The notes: generated from the sequence alone by a model not told the origin. A stretch of 50,890 bases of DNA from Bacteroidaceae bacterium (GCA_017546505.1 JAFYWV010000005.1:1-50890), one strand, 5' to 3'; counted from the first letter of the stretch, positions 16,090-24,522 are shown. Numbers and translations are program-made.

Positions 16090-16410
16090 ATGGTAGTATT
16101 GGCCTATATAATAAACCTGTTGGCACCGGTAGTTAACTTCCTTGGGATGCTTGGGCTGTGTGCATGTATAATATATAAGGATCTTTACATTCTTGTCATT
16201 GCCGGCGTTATGGCTGTGGTGGGGCTGGTGTTCGGTATATTTGCGTACCAGCTGGACATACCGCCACGCTGGTTTTGGTCGAAATCGAAAAACGATTTGT
16301 TCCGTTTCTCGGTGACAGCAGTCTTGGGATATGCCGGTAGCTTGGCAATGTGGCCTTGTGCAATATATATGATATCGGTTTTAGCCAATGGCGTGGCCAA
16401 TGCTGCATAG
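16090..16410 (+). CDS. Small membrane protein, about three helices
   Basis: The 106-residue product contains three hydrophobic segments (about 5-30, 33-55, 78-105) and a short polar loop (PPRWFWSKSKNDLF). ATG 16090 is preferred over the in-frame TTG at 16072, which would overlap the previous gene. No family is recognised. Confidence 0.6.
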   Translation: MVVLAYIINLLAPVVNFLGMLGLCACIIYKDLYILVIAGVMAVVGLVFGIFAYQLDIPPRWFWSKSKNDLFRFSVTAVLGYAGSLAMWPCAIYMISVLANGVANAA

Positions 16411-16497
16411 GCAATTTCTCCAATACCATGTTAGGCTTGGATGAAAAGTGCGAATACATGATAATGAAATCAATAACAAACCATTAATATTAAAATT

Positions 16498-17037
16498 ATG
16501 GCAACAACAGCAAAGAAAACGACAGCAGCGAAAACGACTGCCACTACAAAGAAAACAACTACTGCAAAGCCTGCAGCAAAGAAGACAACAACAGCAAAAC
16601 CTGTAGCAAAGAAGACCGCAACGGCAGCTAAGCCTGCAGCAAAGAGTACTGATATTTCTGTAACAGGTAACAAGAAGTTGGATACCTTGCGCAAGGAGTT
16701 TAATAAGAAGTTTCCTTGTCTGCAACTTGGTATATTCTATAGCTATGCCCGTCAACAGGTTGCCAAGGGTGAGAGTATTACCCAAATTGATGGTACAAAG
16801 ACTTTGGCATCAGTACGCCGTGCCGATTCAGGTGGAGATATTTCAATCTCTGGAAACAAAAAGATAAAGACACTTGAAAAGGAATTTGATACCGTATTTG
16901 GCTTGTATTGTCAAGTTTGTTATTATTCTCCTGAAGGACGCGGTTACTATACCAATAGTACAACCGATGAAATGACGCTGGCTGCTTTCAATGAACAGTG
17001 TGAAAAACGCGGATGTCCAAAGGATAAGTGGAAATAA
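16498..17037 (+). CDS. H1-like tail plus two-half-repeat domain protein (paralogue 1)
   Basis: Residues 1 to about 50 are low-complexity Lys/Ala/Thr/Pro repeats (units such as TTTAKPAAKKT), like histone H1 tails and bacterial H1-like DNA-binding proteins. Half A follows (about 53-110: ISVTGNKKLDTLRKEFNKKF ... TLASVRRADSG) and then half B (about 112-179: ISISGNKKIKTLEKEFDTVF ... MTLAAF). The 179-residue protein is closely related to that of 19554. The tail suggests binding to DNA or RNA; this is inferred from composition. Confidence 0.75.
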   Translation: MATTAKKTTAAKTTATTKKTTTAKPAAKKTTTAKPVAKKTATAAKPAAKSTDISVTGNKKLDTLRKEFNKKFPCLQLGIFYSYARQQVAKGESITQIDGTKTLASVRRADSGGDISISGNKKIKTLEKEFDTVFGLYCQVCYYSPEGRGYYTNSTTDEMTLAAFNEQCEKRGCPKDKWK

Positions 17038-17049
17038 AAATTTAATGTT

Positions 17050-17211
17050 ATGAAAATTCCAGGATTGTCTTTCTCGCTTAAGAGAGCTTTGGGTGTAACT
17101 GCTGTAAAACAGAAAAATGCCCGCAAGACCGGCATTCCGCTCACAAAGCAGGGGGTGGAGCGCAAGATTGGCGGTGCGATAGTGAAGGCTTTTACCGGTA
17201 AAAAGAGATAG
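17050..17211 (+). CDS. Small basic protein (53 aa)
   Basis: A frame from ATG 17050 to TAG 17209 encodes 53 residues (MKIPGLSFSLKRALGVTAVK ... GGAIVKAFTGKKR). It is Lys/Arg-rich with an amphipathic C terminus, starts 12 bases after the H1-tail gene and ends 4 bases before the next start. The Gly/Lys/Ile-rich end resembles the C terminus of the coiled-coil protein at 19126. No function can be assigned. Confidence 0.55.
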   Translation: MKIPGLSFSLKRALGVTAVKQKNARKTGIPLTKQGVERKIGGAIVKAFTGKKR

Positions 17212-17215
17212 GGCT

Positions 17216-17818
17216 ATGAGAAAACTTTTATTTCTGTGCTTGGTGGTGCTTTTTCTCTCCTGTGAATCGGCAACCGACAAAATGGAGGCTGCCTTGAGCT
17301 ATGGCGAGCTGAGCAATGCCGAGACTCTGCTGTCCGATATATCGGGAAGTGAGAAGTATAGATATGGTTCACGCCTGATTGATGAATATCTGGCGATAGG
17401 GAATGTGGACAAGGCCATCTATGTGTTCAACTACTTGACACCGCATTGTTCAATGTATGAGATAAAATACAGCAACCTCTATTCAACGGCTACGTATACA
17501 CAGGAGAATGCAAAGAAGATTTACAACGCGTTGCTTGATGAGGAGCGTTATGACGAGTGTTGGAACTTCCACCCGTTGAGTTATGAAACCGAGTCATACC
17601 CGGGGAATGCACCCGACTATTTCTCGTATATGAGCGATGTCATTGTTCATATGTGTGCTCGCGGACAGTATGACGAGGCACGCAGGTTTATGATGCAGAA
17701 ACGTGTGTGGTTCCTCAATAATGTGGACAACAATGAGTGGGGGCATGAATACAAGGAGTGCTCATATTCCGTTGTGTGTGATAAACTTGAGAATGTGTAT
17801 AACAGTTTGATAGAATGA
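17216..17818 (+). CDS. Lipoprotein with possible TPR-like helices
   Basis: The 200-residue protein has a short signal peptide and lipobox (VLFLSC, Cys16). Its body is helical with paired-helix segments (MEAALSYGELSNAETLLSDI; LIDEYLAIGNVDKAIYVFNY), compatible with tetratricopeptide-like repeats, though too few to be certain. Its stop overlaps the next start by 4 bases (ATGA), so the two lipoproteins are probably translationally coupled. Confidence 0.65.
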   Translation: MRKLLFLCLVVLFLSCESATDKMEAALSYGELSNAETLLSDISGSEKYRYGSRLIDEYLAIGNVDKAIYVFNYLTPHCSMYEIKYSNLYSTATYTQENAKKIYNALLDEERYDECWNFHPLSYETESYPGNAPDYFSYMSDVIVHMCARGQYDEARRFMMQKRVWFLNNVDNNEWGHEYKECSYSVVCDKLENVYNSLIE

Positions 17819-19113
17819 GGTATACTATGAGGTATATTTTTATGCTGCTTTTGACTGTGGCAACAGTGGCATGTGCTCCCAAAGTGGAAAGGAGAGGTGT
17901 GCTGCTGTCGGAGCGCGAGGCTTATCGCTATGACAGGGCGGTAGCCGCTGTTGAGAAGGTTGAGGCTTTGTTGGAGAAGATGGCTGCCACTCCAACACAA
18001 GAGGGGATGCTGGAGCTGCTGACCGAGGCAAAAAAGTTGGAGTATAATTATGACGACACCGGGATGGGGGTAGAGACAATGATGCGCTGCGACTCACTGA
18101 AAATGCGTATAGATGACTGTAAGCGGATGGCAGTGTCGTTTACAGAGAATAGGGTCGTTACTGTTGGGAAAATTGTTGCAGTGGATGTGACAGAGCAGTT
18201 GCTGGAGGAAAAGGAATATTATCCGGTATATTTGAAGAAAGGCGAGAAATTTTTCTGCACTGTAGAGGCTTCGGAACCGGTGACTGTGAAACTGTATAAT
18301 GCCGATACCGAGAAATTGATGAAGTCGTACAAAGGACGTAATGTGTCCGATTCGCTTTCCGTCTCAAATTCTGCAGTCTACCTGTTGGAGATTGTACCGC
18401 AGGGAAAGACGTATGTGAGCGCTTCGTTGGGCTATAGATGTGCCGACGCGGCATCGCTCTACGGCCGTCCTTCCATAAGAACCGAGCAGGTGGAGTGTAG
18501 CAAGGGTAATGTGGGGGCGGTTGCTGTTCCCGGTATTGCAATGCGTAAATGCTTTGAGGAACCGCGCAAGTTTACTTTGCGAGGGCAGATAAAAGCAGCT
18601 TTCTCGGGCAATGCACAAGCGCTGGTGGCTGTGACTGTACCGGCAGGCGCAACTGATATCCTTTACTCTATGCGCATTGCAACAAGTGAGCAGGACCGTT
18701 CTGATGATGGTCAGTTCCATGATAACCTGACACGCTCTTACAAACGTATAAAATTCCTGGGATTGCCTCTTTATGAAAAGAGTTCTAGCAATGGCCTGCT
18801 GAATACTCTACTTGACGATAACCGCCCGATACGTGAGGAGGATGCTTATTGCAATATGTATGTGTTCCGCAACAAAACGCAGGCGAAGAAGTTCCAGGAT
18901 GGCACAAAGACGGCTGCGGGGTTGGATTATGATGTGGATTATTCGACACTTGGCACGCAGTCATGCAACGGACGAATACCTGTGAATGGGGCAAAGACTA
19001 TTTATTTGGCCTTTGAGAACGAACGCATGAGATATACCAATTATCTGTGGGTTGAGGTTGAGGCTGTTGTTCCGAATACAGTATATTATAGAACAAAATA
19101 TAGTGTAAATTAA
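17815..19113 (+). CDS. Lipoprotein of unknown function (432 aa)
   Basis: An N-terminal signal (MRYIFMLLLTVATVACAPK) carries a lipobox with Cys20 or so. A helical segment (about 25-105) precedes a beta-rich region (about 120-430) containing FTENRVVTVGKIVAVDVTEQ and FLGLPLYEKSSS. The start may be ATG 17815, overlapping the upstream stop, or the Met at 17827 just before the hydrophobic core. I recognise no family. With the preceding gene it adds an envelope component to the island. Confidence 0.65.
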   Translation: MRYTMRYIFMLLLTVATVACAPKVERRGVLLSEREAYRYDRAVAAVEKVEALLEKMAATPTQEGMLELLTEAKKLEYNYDDTGMGVETMMRCDSLKMRIDDCKRMAVSFTENRVVTVGKIVAVDVTEQLLEEKEYYPVYLKKGEKFFCTVEASEPVTVKLYNADTEKLMKSYKGRNVSDSLSVSNSAVYLLEIVPQGKTYVSASLGYRCADAASLYGRPSIRTEQVECSKGNVGAVAVPGIAMRKCFEEPRKFTLRGQIKAAFSGNAQALVAVTVPAGATDILYSMRIATSEQDRSDDGQFHDNLTRSYKRIKFLGLPLYEKSSSNGLLNTLLDDNRPIREEDAYCNMYVFRNKTQAKKFQDGTKTAAGLDYDVDYSTLGTQSCNGRIPVNGAKTIYLAFENERMRYTNYLWVEVEAVVPNTVYYRTKYSVN

Positions 19114-19125
19114 ATCTATTATGTT

Positions 19126-19536
19126 ATGTTGACTTTGACTACGGAGGAGAAAGAACGTGTAGAGCGTTTGTTGCAAGCCGAAATAAAGAAGTTGGAGCTG
19201 GCAATAGAGAATACCAAACAGGAGTTGCTTGAACTAAAGAAGCCTAAAGGTTTTTTTGCTTCAAATAAAACAAAAGAGATAAAAAATACAGAAAAGTCTC
19301 TTCGAGAACTTGAAATACGACTTATTGATTTGCAGGCAATGACTGCTTCCGATTTCTATGCGGAGTATAAAGCAAAGGAAAAAAAAGAAAACATCAAGAA
19401 GGTGACTAGCGGTATTTTCTCTATAGCAGGTGACGTTGTGGAAAATACAGGAAAAGTAATCCCTGCTGTTGGAGGTATTGCCGGTAAGGTAATAGGTAAA
19501 GGATTGAAAATTATAGGTAAGAAAATAGGTCAGTAA
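19126..19536 (+). CDS. Coiled-coil protein with Gly-rich hydrophobic C terminus (136 aa)
   Basis: Residues 1 to about 90 form a charged coiled coil (EEKERVERLLQAEIKKLELA; KNTEKSLRELEIRLIDLQAM). Residues about 95-136 are a Gly/Ile/Val/Lys-rich segment (VGGIAGKVIGKGLKIIGKKI) that could be amphipathic or membrane-active. It lies between the lipoprotein and the second H1-tail gene. No family is recognised. Confidence 0.6.
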   Translation: MLTLTTEEKERVERLLQAEIKKLELAIENTKQELLELKKPKGFFASNKTKEIKNTEKSLRELEIRLIDLQAMTASDFYAEYKAKEKKENIKKVTSGIFSIAGDVVENTGKVIPAVGGIAGKVIGKGLKIIGKKIGQ

Positions 19537-19553
19537 TAAATATTATTTTTTTT

Positions 19554-20087
19554 ATGGCAACAACTACAAAAAAAACAACAGCGAAACCTACAGCAAAGAA
19601 GGCTACTGCTGCCAAACCTGCAGCAAAGAAGACAATATCAACTGCGAAACCTGCGGCGAAGAAGACAACGACTGCAAAGCCTGTAGTAAAGAGTACTGAG
19701 ATTACTGTAAGCGGTAATAAGAAGGTTGGAACGCTTAGAAAAGAATTTAATGCAAGGTTCCCTTATTTAAATCTCTGGGTTTGTTATAGTTATGGCCGTG
19801 ATATGGTGAAAAAAGGCGAAACTCTATCGGCGCGTGTTCCTGATGATAGAACTTTGGCTTCTGTGCGCCGTGCCGATTCAGGTGGTGATATTTCAATCTC
19901 AGGAAACAAAAAAATCAAGTCTTTGGAAAAGGAGTTCGATACAGTATTCGGATTGTATTGCCAGGTATGTTATACAAATTCTGTCGGTGACAGATTCTAT
20001 ACTTCGGGTAGCTGCGATGACAAGACTCTTGCTACGTTCAATGCTGAATGCGAGAAGAATGGTGGCAAAAAAGGTCTCTGGAAGTGA
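19554..20087 (+). CDS. H1-like tail plus two-half-repeat domain protein (paralogue 2)
   Basis: The 177-residue paralogue of 16498 has a Lys/Ala/Thr/Pro tail (about 1-48), half A (ITVSGNKKVGTLRKEFNARF ... RTLASVRRADSG) and half B (ISISGNKKIKSLEKEFDTVF, ending KTLATFNAECEKNG). The stretch TLASVRRADSGGDISISGNK is identical in both paralogues. Half A is more divergent, notably around Trp-Val-Cys-Tyr. The stop overlaps the GTG start of pcp by 4 bases. Confidence 0.75.
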   Translation: MATTTKKTTAKPTAKKATAAKPAAKKTISTAKPAAKKTTTAKPVVKSTEITVSGNKKVGTLRKEFNARFPYLNLWVCYSYGRDMVKKGETLSARVPDDRTLASVRRADSGGDISISGNKKIKSLEKEFDTVFGLYCQVCYTNSVGDRFYTSGSCDDKTLATFNAECEKNGGKKGLWK

Positions 20088-20704
20088 AATTGTTACGCAT
20101 TCTATTGACCGGCTTTGAGCCGTTCGGGAAATATAAGGAGAATTCATCGTGGGCAGTTGCCGAAAAGGTAGCTGCCTGTGGCGTTGTTGGTGCCGAGGTC
20201 ATGGCAAAGCGTTTGCCTGTGAGTTTTGCGGGCGTAGGCACTACTTTGCGTAAGGCGGTGGAGGAGTGCCACCCCGATGTTATAATTATGCTTGGGCAGT
20301 GTGCCGGTGTCGATTATATCAAATTGGAACGCATAGCCATTAATATGATGGATGCAACTACCCCCGACAATGACGGAAACCTCCCCGATGAGGAGCCGAT
20401 ATGTGCTACAGGTGCTGCTGCGCTTTTTACAAATACTGATATAAAGGATTTGCGCAGGGTGGTTGAGGGACAGGGGATTCCGGCCAAGGTGTCGAACAGC
20501 GCGGGGCTTTATGTGTGTAACCGCACATATTATGAGGCTTTGCGGCTTTGCAATGAAAGGCCCGGGATGAAGGCCCTGTTTGTTCACTTGCCGCTGTATG
20601 AGGGGCAACCGTCGGCGGCAGAGGATCAACCCACAATGCCGCTTGATGATATGTTGAAGGCTGTTTGGGGGATAACAACTTGCATATGCCGAAGACGTAA
20701 ATAA
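20084..20704 (+). CDS. pcp: Pyroglutamyl-peptidase I
   Basis: This C15 cysteine peptidase removes N-terminal pyroglutamate from peptides. The 206-residue length fits the family. Motifs: ILLTGFEPFGKY at the N terminus, MLGQCAGVDYIKLERIA, the active-site Cys block SNSAGLYVCNRTYYEAL and FVHLPLYEGQ near the end. The GTG at 20084 overlaps the previous stop and gives the family N terminus; the longer frame (20048) lies inside the H1-tail gene. Its overlap suggests read-through transcription from the island. Confidence 0.9.
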   Translation: MKLLRILLTGFEPFGKYKENSSWAVAEKVAACGVVGAEVMAKRLPVSFAGVGTTLRKAVEECHPDVIIMLGQCAGVDYIKLERIAINMMDATTPDNDGNLPDEEPICATGAAALFTNTDIKDLRRVVEGQGIPAKVSNSAGLYVCNRTYYEALRLCNERPGMKALFVHLPLYEGQPSAAEDQPTMPLDDMLKAVWGITTCICRRRK

Positions 20705-20786
20705 TGTAAAAGAAACACGATATTATAAACCCTTTGGATTTTTGATAAGGTTGCTGAATCAAAGGTGAAATCTTTAATCTGAAACT

Positions 20787-21593
20787 ATGAAGAATTTTAA
20801 AAGGATTTGTCTTGCAATAACAAAAAACAAGGTCTTTGAGATTGTTATCGTTGCTGTTATTATTTTGAATTCAATTCTTATTGGTGTTGAGACATATAAT
20901 AGCAACGAGATTGTCAGGCTAATTCAGCGAATTAACTTGGGCGTTTTTACTATTGAGATAATTCTGCGTTTTATTGCCTCTGGTAGTATAAGGCGTTTCA
21001 TTAAAGACGGATGGAATGTGTTTGACTTATCTCTCGTGTTGATAGGTTATATTCCTGAAACATTGATTCCTAATGCTTCAATGATGATGGGTATAAGAAT
21101 CTTAAGGGTGTTCCGTGTGCTCAGGTTGTTACGTGCAGCAAAGGAATTGAAAATAATTATCACGGTACTCATACGCTCGTTCAGCGCAATGTTCTATAAT
21201 GTTATACTGTTTATTGTCTTTATATATCTGTATGCAATTATAGGTGTTGGCTTGTTTAAATTGCCTAATCCGGAGAAATTGACTGCAGAGGAAAAGGTAC
21301 GTTATGAGATGTTTGTCAATGAGGCACCGGCAGCTATTGCTCCCGACCCGTTCGGGACATTGGGCGAGGCAATGTTTACGCTGTTCAGGGAATTGACCGG
21401 TGATGCATGGACAGATGTAAGATATAATCATGTGAAGGCTTCGGAGTGCGGTTTGCTCAAGGTCAATACGGCGGTTATAAACATTTACCATATATCGTGG
21501 GAGGTGTTGGCGGCATTCCTGCTCTTGAATCTTGTTACGGGTGCCATTATCAGCAATTATCAGTCGGTGCGTGAGAATAAGGATGCCGATTGA
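20787..21593 (+). CDS. Single-domain voltage-gated cation channel (ion transport family)
   Basis: The 268-residue protein has six membrane segments. The S4 voltage sensor has regularly spaced Arg (RILRVFRVLRLLRAAKE, about 104-120). The pore region reads FRELTGDAWTDV (about 201-212), close to the TGEDW-type filter of Na+/Ca2+ channels rather than a K+ filter. A pre-pore loop is rich in Pro, Ala and Glu. It is followed 42 bases later by a second channel gene. Na+ or Ca2+ conduction is inferred from the pore motif. Confidence 0.85.
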   Translation: MKNFKRICLAITKNKVFEIVIVAVIILNSILIGVETYNSNEIVRLIQRINLGVFTIEIILRFIASGSIRRFIKDGWNVFDLSLVLIGYIPETLIPNASMMMGIRILRVFRVLRLLRAAKELKIIITVLIRSFSAMFYNVILFIVFIYLYAIIGVGLFKLPNPEKLTAEEKVRYEMFVNEAPAAIAPDPFGTLGEAMFTLFRELTGDAWTDVRYNHVKASECGLLKVNTAVINIYHISWEVLAAFLLLNLVTGAIISNYQSVRENKDAD

Positions 21594-21635
21594 ACTCTTT
21601 AATACGATGTTAAAACAGCAAAATAAATTACACAG

Positions 21636-23342
21636 ATGCAAAAAATCAAGAAACAGCTTGCGCGCATTTTCGACAATGACTTGCGTACCAAACAGTGGGA
21701 GAATTATCCCGACTATGTAATCATAGGATTCATTATATTGAGTACACTTTCTGTCTTCATATCTACGTTCAATCTTGGCCCGTTGTGCGAGACGGTTCTC
21801 TCGGTGATTGACATTGTAACGGTGATTGCCTTTACCATTGAGGTTACATTGCGCATCTGGGCCGCCGATGAACTTGACGAGAAGTACAAGGGCTTTTGGG
21901 GCAGGGTGAGGTATTGCTTTACCTTTTATGGCCTGATAGATATCCTCTCTACATATACCTTTTATGTGCAGATGTTCATACCGCTACCATACTCTATGCT
22001 CAAGGCTTTGCGCGTACTACGCCTGCTAAGGGTGTTCCGCTACATGCACTCTTTCCGTCTGTTGCAGACTGCTGTATCTTCAAAGGCTAAGGAGATGTGG
22101 GTGTCGTTCCAGTTCCTGGCTATCGTAACGTTGATGCTGTCGTTCGTGCTATTCTTTTATGAACATAATGCTCAGCCCGATGTGTATGACAACGGTTTCA
22201 AATCTGTTATCTGGGCTTTTGCACAGTATGTAGGCGACCCTGGCAACTTTGCCGACACTCCGCCAATAACCTTTGTTGGCAGGATCATTGCCTGCATCAT
22301 CGGTCTGCTTGGTATTGCACTGTTTGCGGTACCTGCCGGTCTCATTGGTTCGGGATTCTCCGAGGCTATGGACGAGGATTCAAAGAATGAGGAATTGAAG
22401 GAGAATTGCTATCGTATCAATGAATTTATGCTTGTCAAGAGCATAAAGCGTGCCGGTGTGTTTTTCCCGGCAAAAAATATCAGCACCGGTGACTTGCAGT
22501 TGGAAATGGGCTTGTCCTACACAGAAATTATTAAAGCTGTATCTAATTCAAAGAATCTTCGACTAAAGAATTTGGCAAATGCAATAAGTTCGGGTCCCAA
22601 GACTGATATGATTGTGGTGAACCAATTTTGTGTGAATACGGCCTATGGCTCGCACGTTGACAGAGGGTCTTCTGTTACAATTGTCAATCCGCTTGGTAGG
22701 GGTGACAATGGCTTGAGCTATTTTGATTGGCATATAGCCCAGATTGGTGGGTTCAACTATGTTGCAAATGAATTGTTTTCAAGAACTCATCCCGATATTG
22801 ATTCACGCTGTAATTTCTACACTGTGAATGAACCCGAGAATCCTACGTTCAGAACATATATAGATGATATTACCAAAGATAAGGGCAAGAATGATTGGAT
22901 TATTGTTATTGCCGGTGAGCAAATTGTCAAGAACTCTCCTTTTGATTTCCATTTTGAATTGGGTGGTGAGCGTGGTGAGACTTCTTTCGATTTTGAAGAT
23001 AGCATTCCCTGGAATACCGCATTGACAAAACAGCTGTACGAGGATTTTTCAAAGACATTGGAGGAGAAACTACAGATGAATACAGATTGTCATCAAATAC
23101 AGCCGAAGGTGTCGAAAAACAACATTGCGCGTTATTTGAAGACACAGACCGAGGCAAATGTACTGCTCTTGACCGTATCGTATGACCTTATGGTTTTTAA
23201 CAAGAATGTTTACGATGCAATTATGAATGTTGCAACGGTGCTTAACAGGAATCTTGAGACACGCAAGCCGCAAGGGTTGTGTCTTGATGAGTATAAGGTG
23301 AGACCTGTTGATTCGGAGTATTGGAGAAATTTGTATCTATAA
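21636..23342 (+). CDS. Voltage-sensor cation channel with large cytoplasmic C-terminal domain
   Basis: The 568-residue protein has six membrane segments (about 20-240), an S4 sensor (MLKALRVLRLLRVFRYMHSF, about 121-140) and an unusual pore sequence AQYVGDPGNF (about 195-204) where K+ channels have TVGYG. A soluble domain of over 300 residues follows (about 260-568), beginning NLRLKNLANAISSGPKTDMI and including FDFHFELGGE; I do not recognise it. A partial copy of its 5' end lies just downstream. Confidence 0.8.
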   Translation: MQKIKKQLARIFDNDLRTKQWENYPDYVIIGFIILSTLSVFISTFNLGPLCETVLSVIDIVTVIAFTIEVTLRIWAADELDEKYKGFWGRVRYCFTFYGLIDILSTYTFYVQMFIPLPYSMLKALRVLRLLRVFRYMHSFRLLQTAVSSKAKEMWVSFQFLAIVTLMLSFVLFFYEHNAQPDVYDNGFKSVIWAFAQYVGDPGNFADTPPITFVGRIIACIIGLLGIALFAVPAGLIGSGFSEAMDEDSKNEELKENCYRINEFMLVKSIKRAGVFFPAKNISTGDLQLEMGLSYTEIIKAVSNSKNLRLKNLANAISSGPKTDMIVVNQFCVNTAYGSHVDRGSSVTIVNPLGRGDNGLSYFDWHIAQIGGFNYVANELFSRTHPDIDSRCNFYTVNEPENPTFRTYIDDITKDKGKNDWIIVIAGEQIVKNSPFDFHFELGGERGETSFDFEDSIPWNTALTKQLYEDFSKTLEEKLQMNTDCHQIQPKVSKNNIARYLKTQTEANVLLLTVSYDLMVFNKNVYDAIMNVATVLNRNLETRKPQGLCLDEYKVRPVDSEYWRNLYL

Positions 23343-23367
23343 ATGTACAATAGACATAATATACAAA

Positions 23368-23640
23368 ATGACACGAATAGAACATTTCAAGAAACAGCTT
23401 GCGCGCATATTTGACAATGATTTGCGTACCAAACAGTGGGAGAATTATCCCGACTATGTAATCATAGGATTCATTATATTGAGTACACTTTCTGTTTTCA
23501 TATCTACATTCAATGTTGGCCCGTTGTGCGAGAAGGTGCTTTCGGTGATTGACATTGTAACCGTCATTGGTTTTACCTCCCGAGATGCTTGCGCGCCCTG
23601 AGGGTAAGGATTTTGGTATGCAAGACTATGTTTATTGATG
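23368..23640 (+). pseudogene. Remnant of a duplicated channel gene
   Basis: Bases 23387-23577 closely match 21646-21836 of the intact channel gene, from the conserved KKQLARIFDNDLRTKQWENY start into the S2 region. The open frame then stops at 23601. In another frame the next bases read LRALRVRILVCK, which looks like an S4 sensor, so an internal deletion with frame change probably joined S2 to S4. The rest of the channel is missing; the M42-like peptidase gene follows. Confidence 0.75.
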
Positions 23641-23644
23641 CTCT

Positions 23645-24367
23645 ATGGAACTATTGAAGTCGTTTTATGAGATAAACAGCAAGTCCGGCCACGAGGCGCA
23701 TATAAAGGAGTTTTTTATGGCACAGATTACCGAGCTTGACATTTGGGTTGAGGAGGATTCTTTTGGTAACATCTTTATAACAAAGGGATGTGCCGGCAGT
23801 TATCCTTGTGTTACTGCACACTTGGATGAGGTACACGCACTTGTTGAAAAGAGCATTGTTGTCGATGGCGATATGATATATGCCGTTGATGGCTGTGGCG
23901 AGCGTGTCGGCATTGGTGCCGACGACAAGAACGGCCTGTGGATAATTGTCCGTCTGCTGCACTCCAAGCCTGTGCTCAAGGTTGCACTTTTTGTACAGGA
24001 GGAGCGCGATGGCGAAATGGCGGGTTGCCGCGGCTCAAGGGCCTGCCGGCTCGATTTCTTCAACGACGTTCGTTACCTGTTTGCTGTTGACCGAAAGGGC
24101 AATAGCGAGGTTGTTACCGTGGGCAAGGGCGATATACGTCTTTGCGATGATGAGATGTTCCCTATGGCGGTTTTGCAGAAGTTTGGCTACGAGTGTGTGC
24201 CCGGTGGGCGCACCGATGTGGTTGCTCTAAAAGAGCGTGGTCTGCAGGTGCCGTGTTGCAACATTGGCTGTGGCTATTACAATGCCCATAAGAATGAAGA
24301 GTATACTATGTTCTCGCATCTTCAAAAGGCACTTGCATTCGTGAGTGAACTGATTGACTCCATTTGA
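23645..24367 (+). CDS. M42-like metallopeptidase, short form
   Basis: The 240-residue product has the metal-ligand pattern of M42/M28 aminopeptidases: TAHLDEVH, GIGADDKNG, QEERDGEMAG, FAVDRKGN and, near the end, YYNAHKNEEY. M42 enzymes are usually about 350 residues with an inserted dimerisation domain; that insert seems absent. It starts right after the channel remnant. A hairpin plus T-run follows (24400-24436). Confidence 0.75.
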   Translation: MELLKSFYEINSKSGHEAHIKEFFMAQITELDIWVEEDSFGNIFITKGCAGSYPCVTAHLDEVHALVEKSIVVDGDMIYAVDGCGERVGIGADDKNGLWIIVRLLHSKPVLKVALFVQEERDGEMAGCRGSRACRLDFFNDVRYLFAVDRKGNSEVVTVGKGDIRLCDDEMFPMAVLQKFGYECVPGGRTDVVALKERGLQVPCCNIGCGYYNAHKNEEYTMFSHLQKALAFVSELIDSI

Positions 24368-24399
24368 GCAAGGTACAGGTTTGTTGCTTGTATACGATT

Positions 24400-24436
24400 G
24401 CCGGTCCCGTCATTTTTATGGAACCGGCTGTTTTTG
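24400..24436 (+). terminator. Terminator after the M42-like gene
   Basis: GCCGGT (24400-24405) pairs with ACCGGC (24423-24428), and a T-rich stretch (24429-24436) follows. The stem is imperfect inside. Confidence 0.6.
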
Positions 24437-24514
24437 TTCTCTCTCTCCTGTAGTGTCTATTTTGTTTTTACAATATTTTTTGTGATTATGATGGTGAAAA
24501 ATCAAAGATTTTGT

Positions 24515-24522
24515 TAATTTTG
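24515..24522 (+). promoter_or_regulatory. -7 promoter box of fba
   Basis: TAATTTTG matches TAnnTTTG, 67 bases before the fba ATG. No clear -33 box is seen at the usual spacing. Confidence 0.5.
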
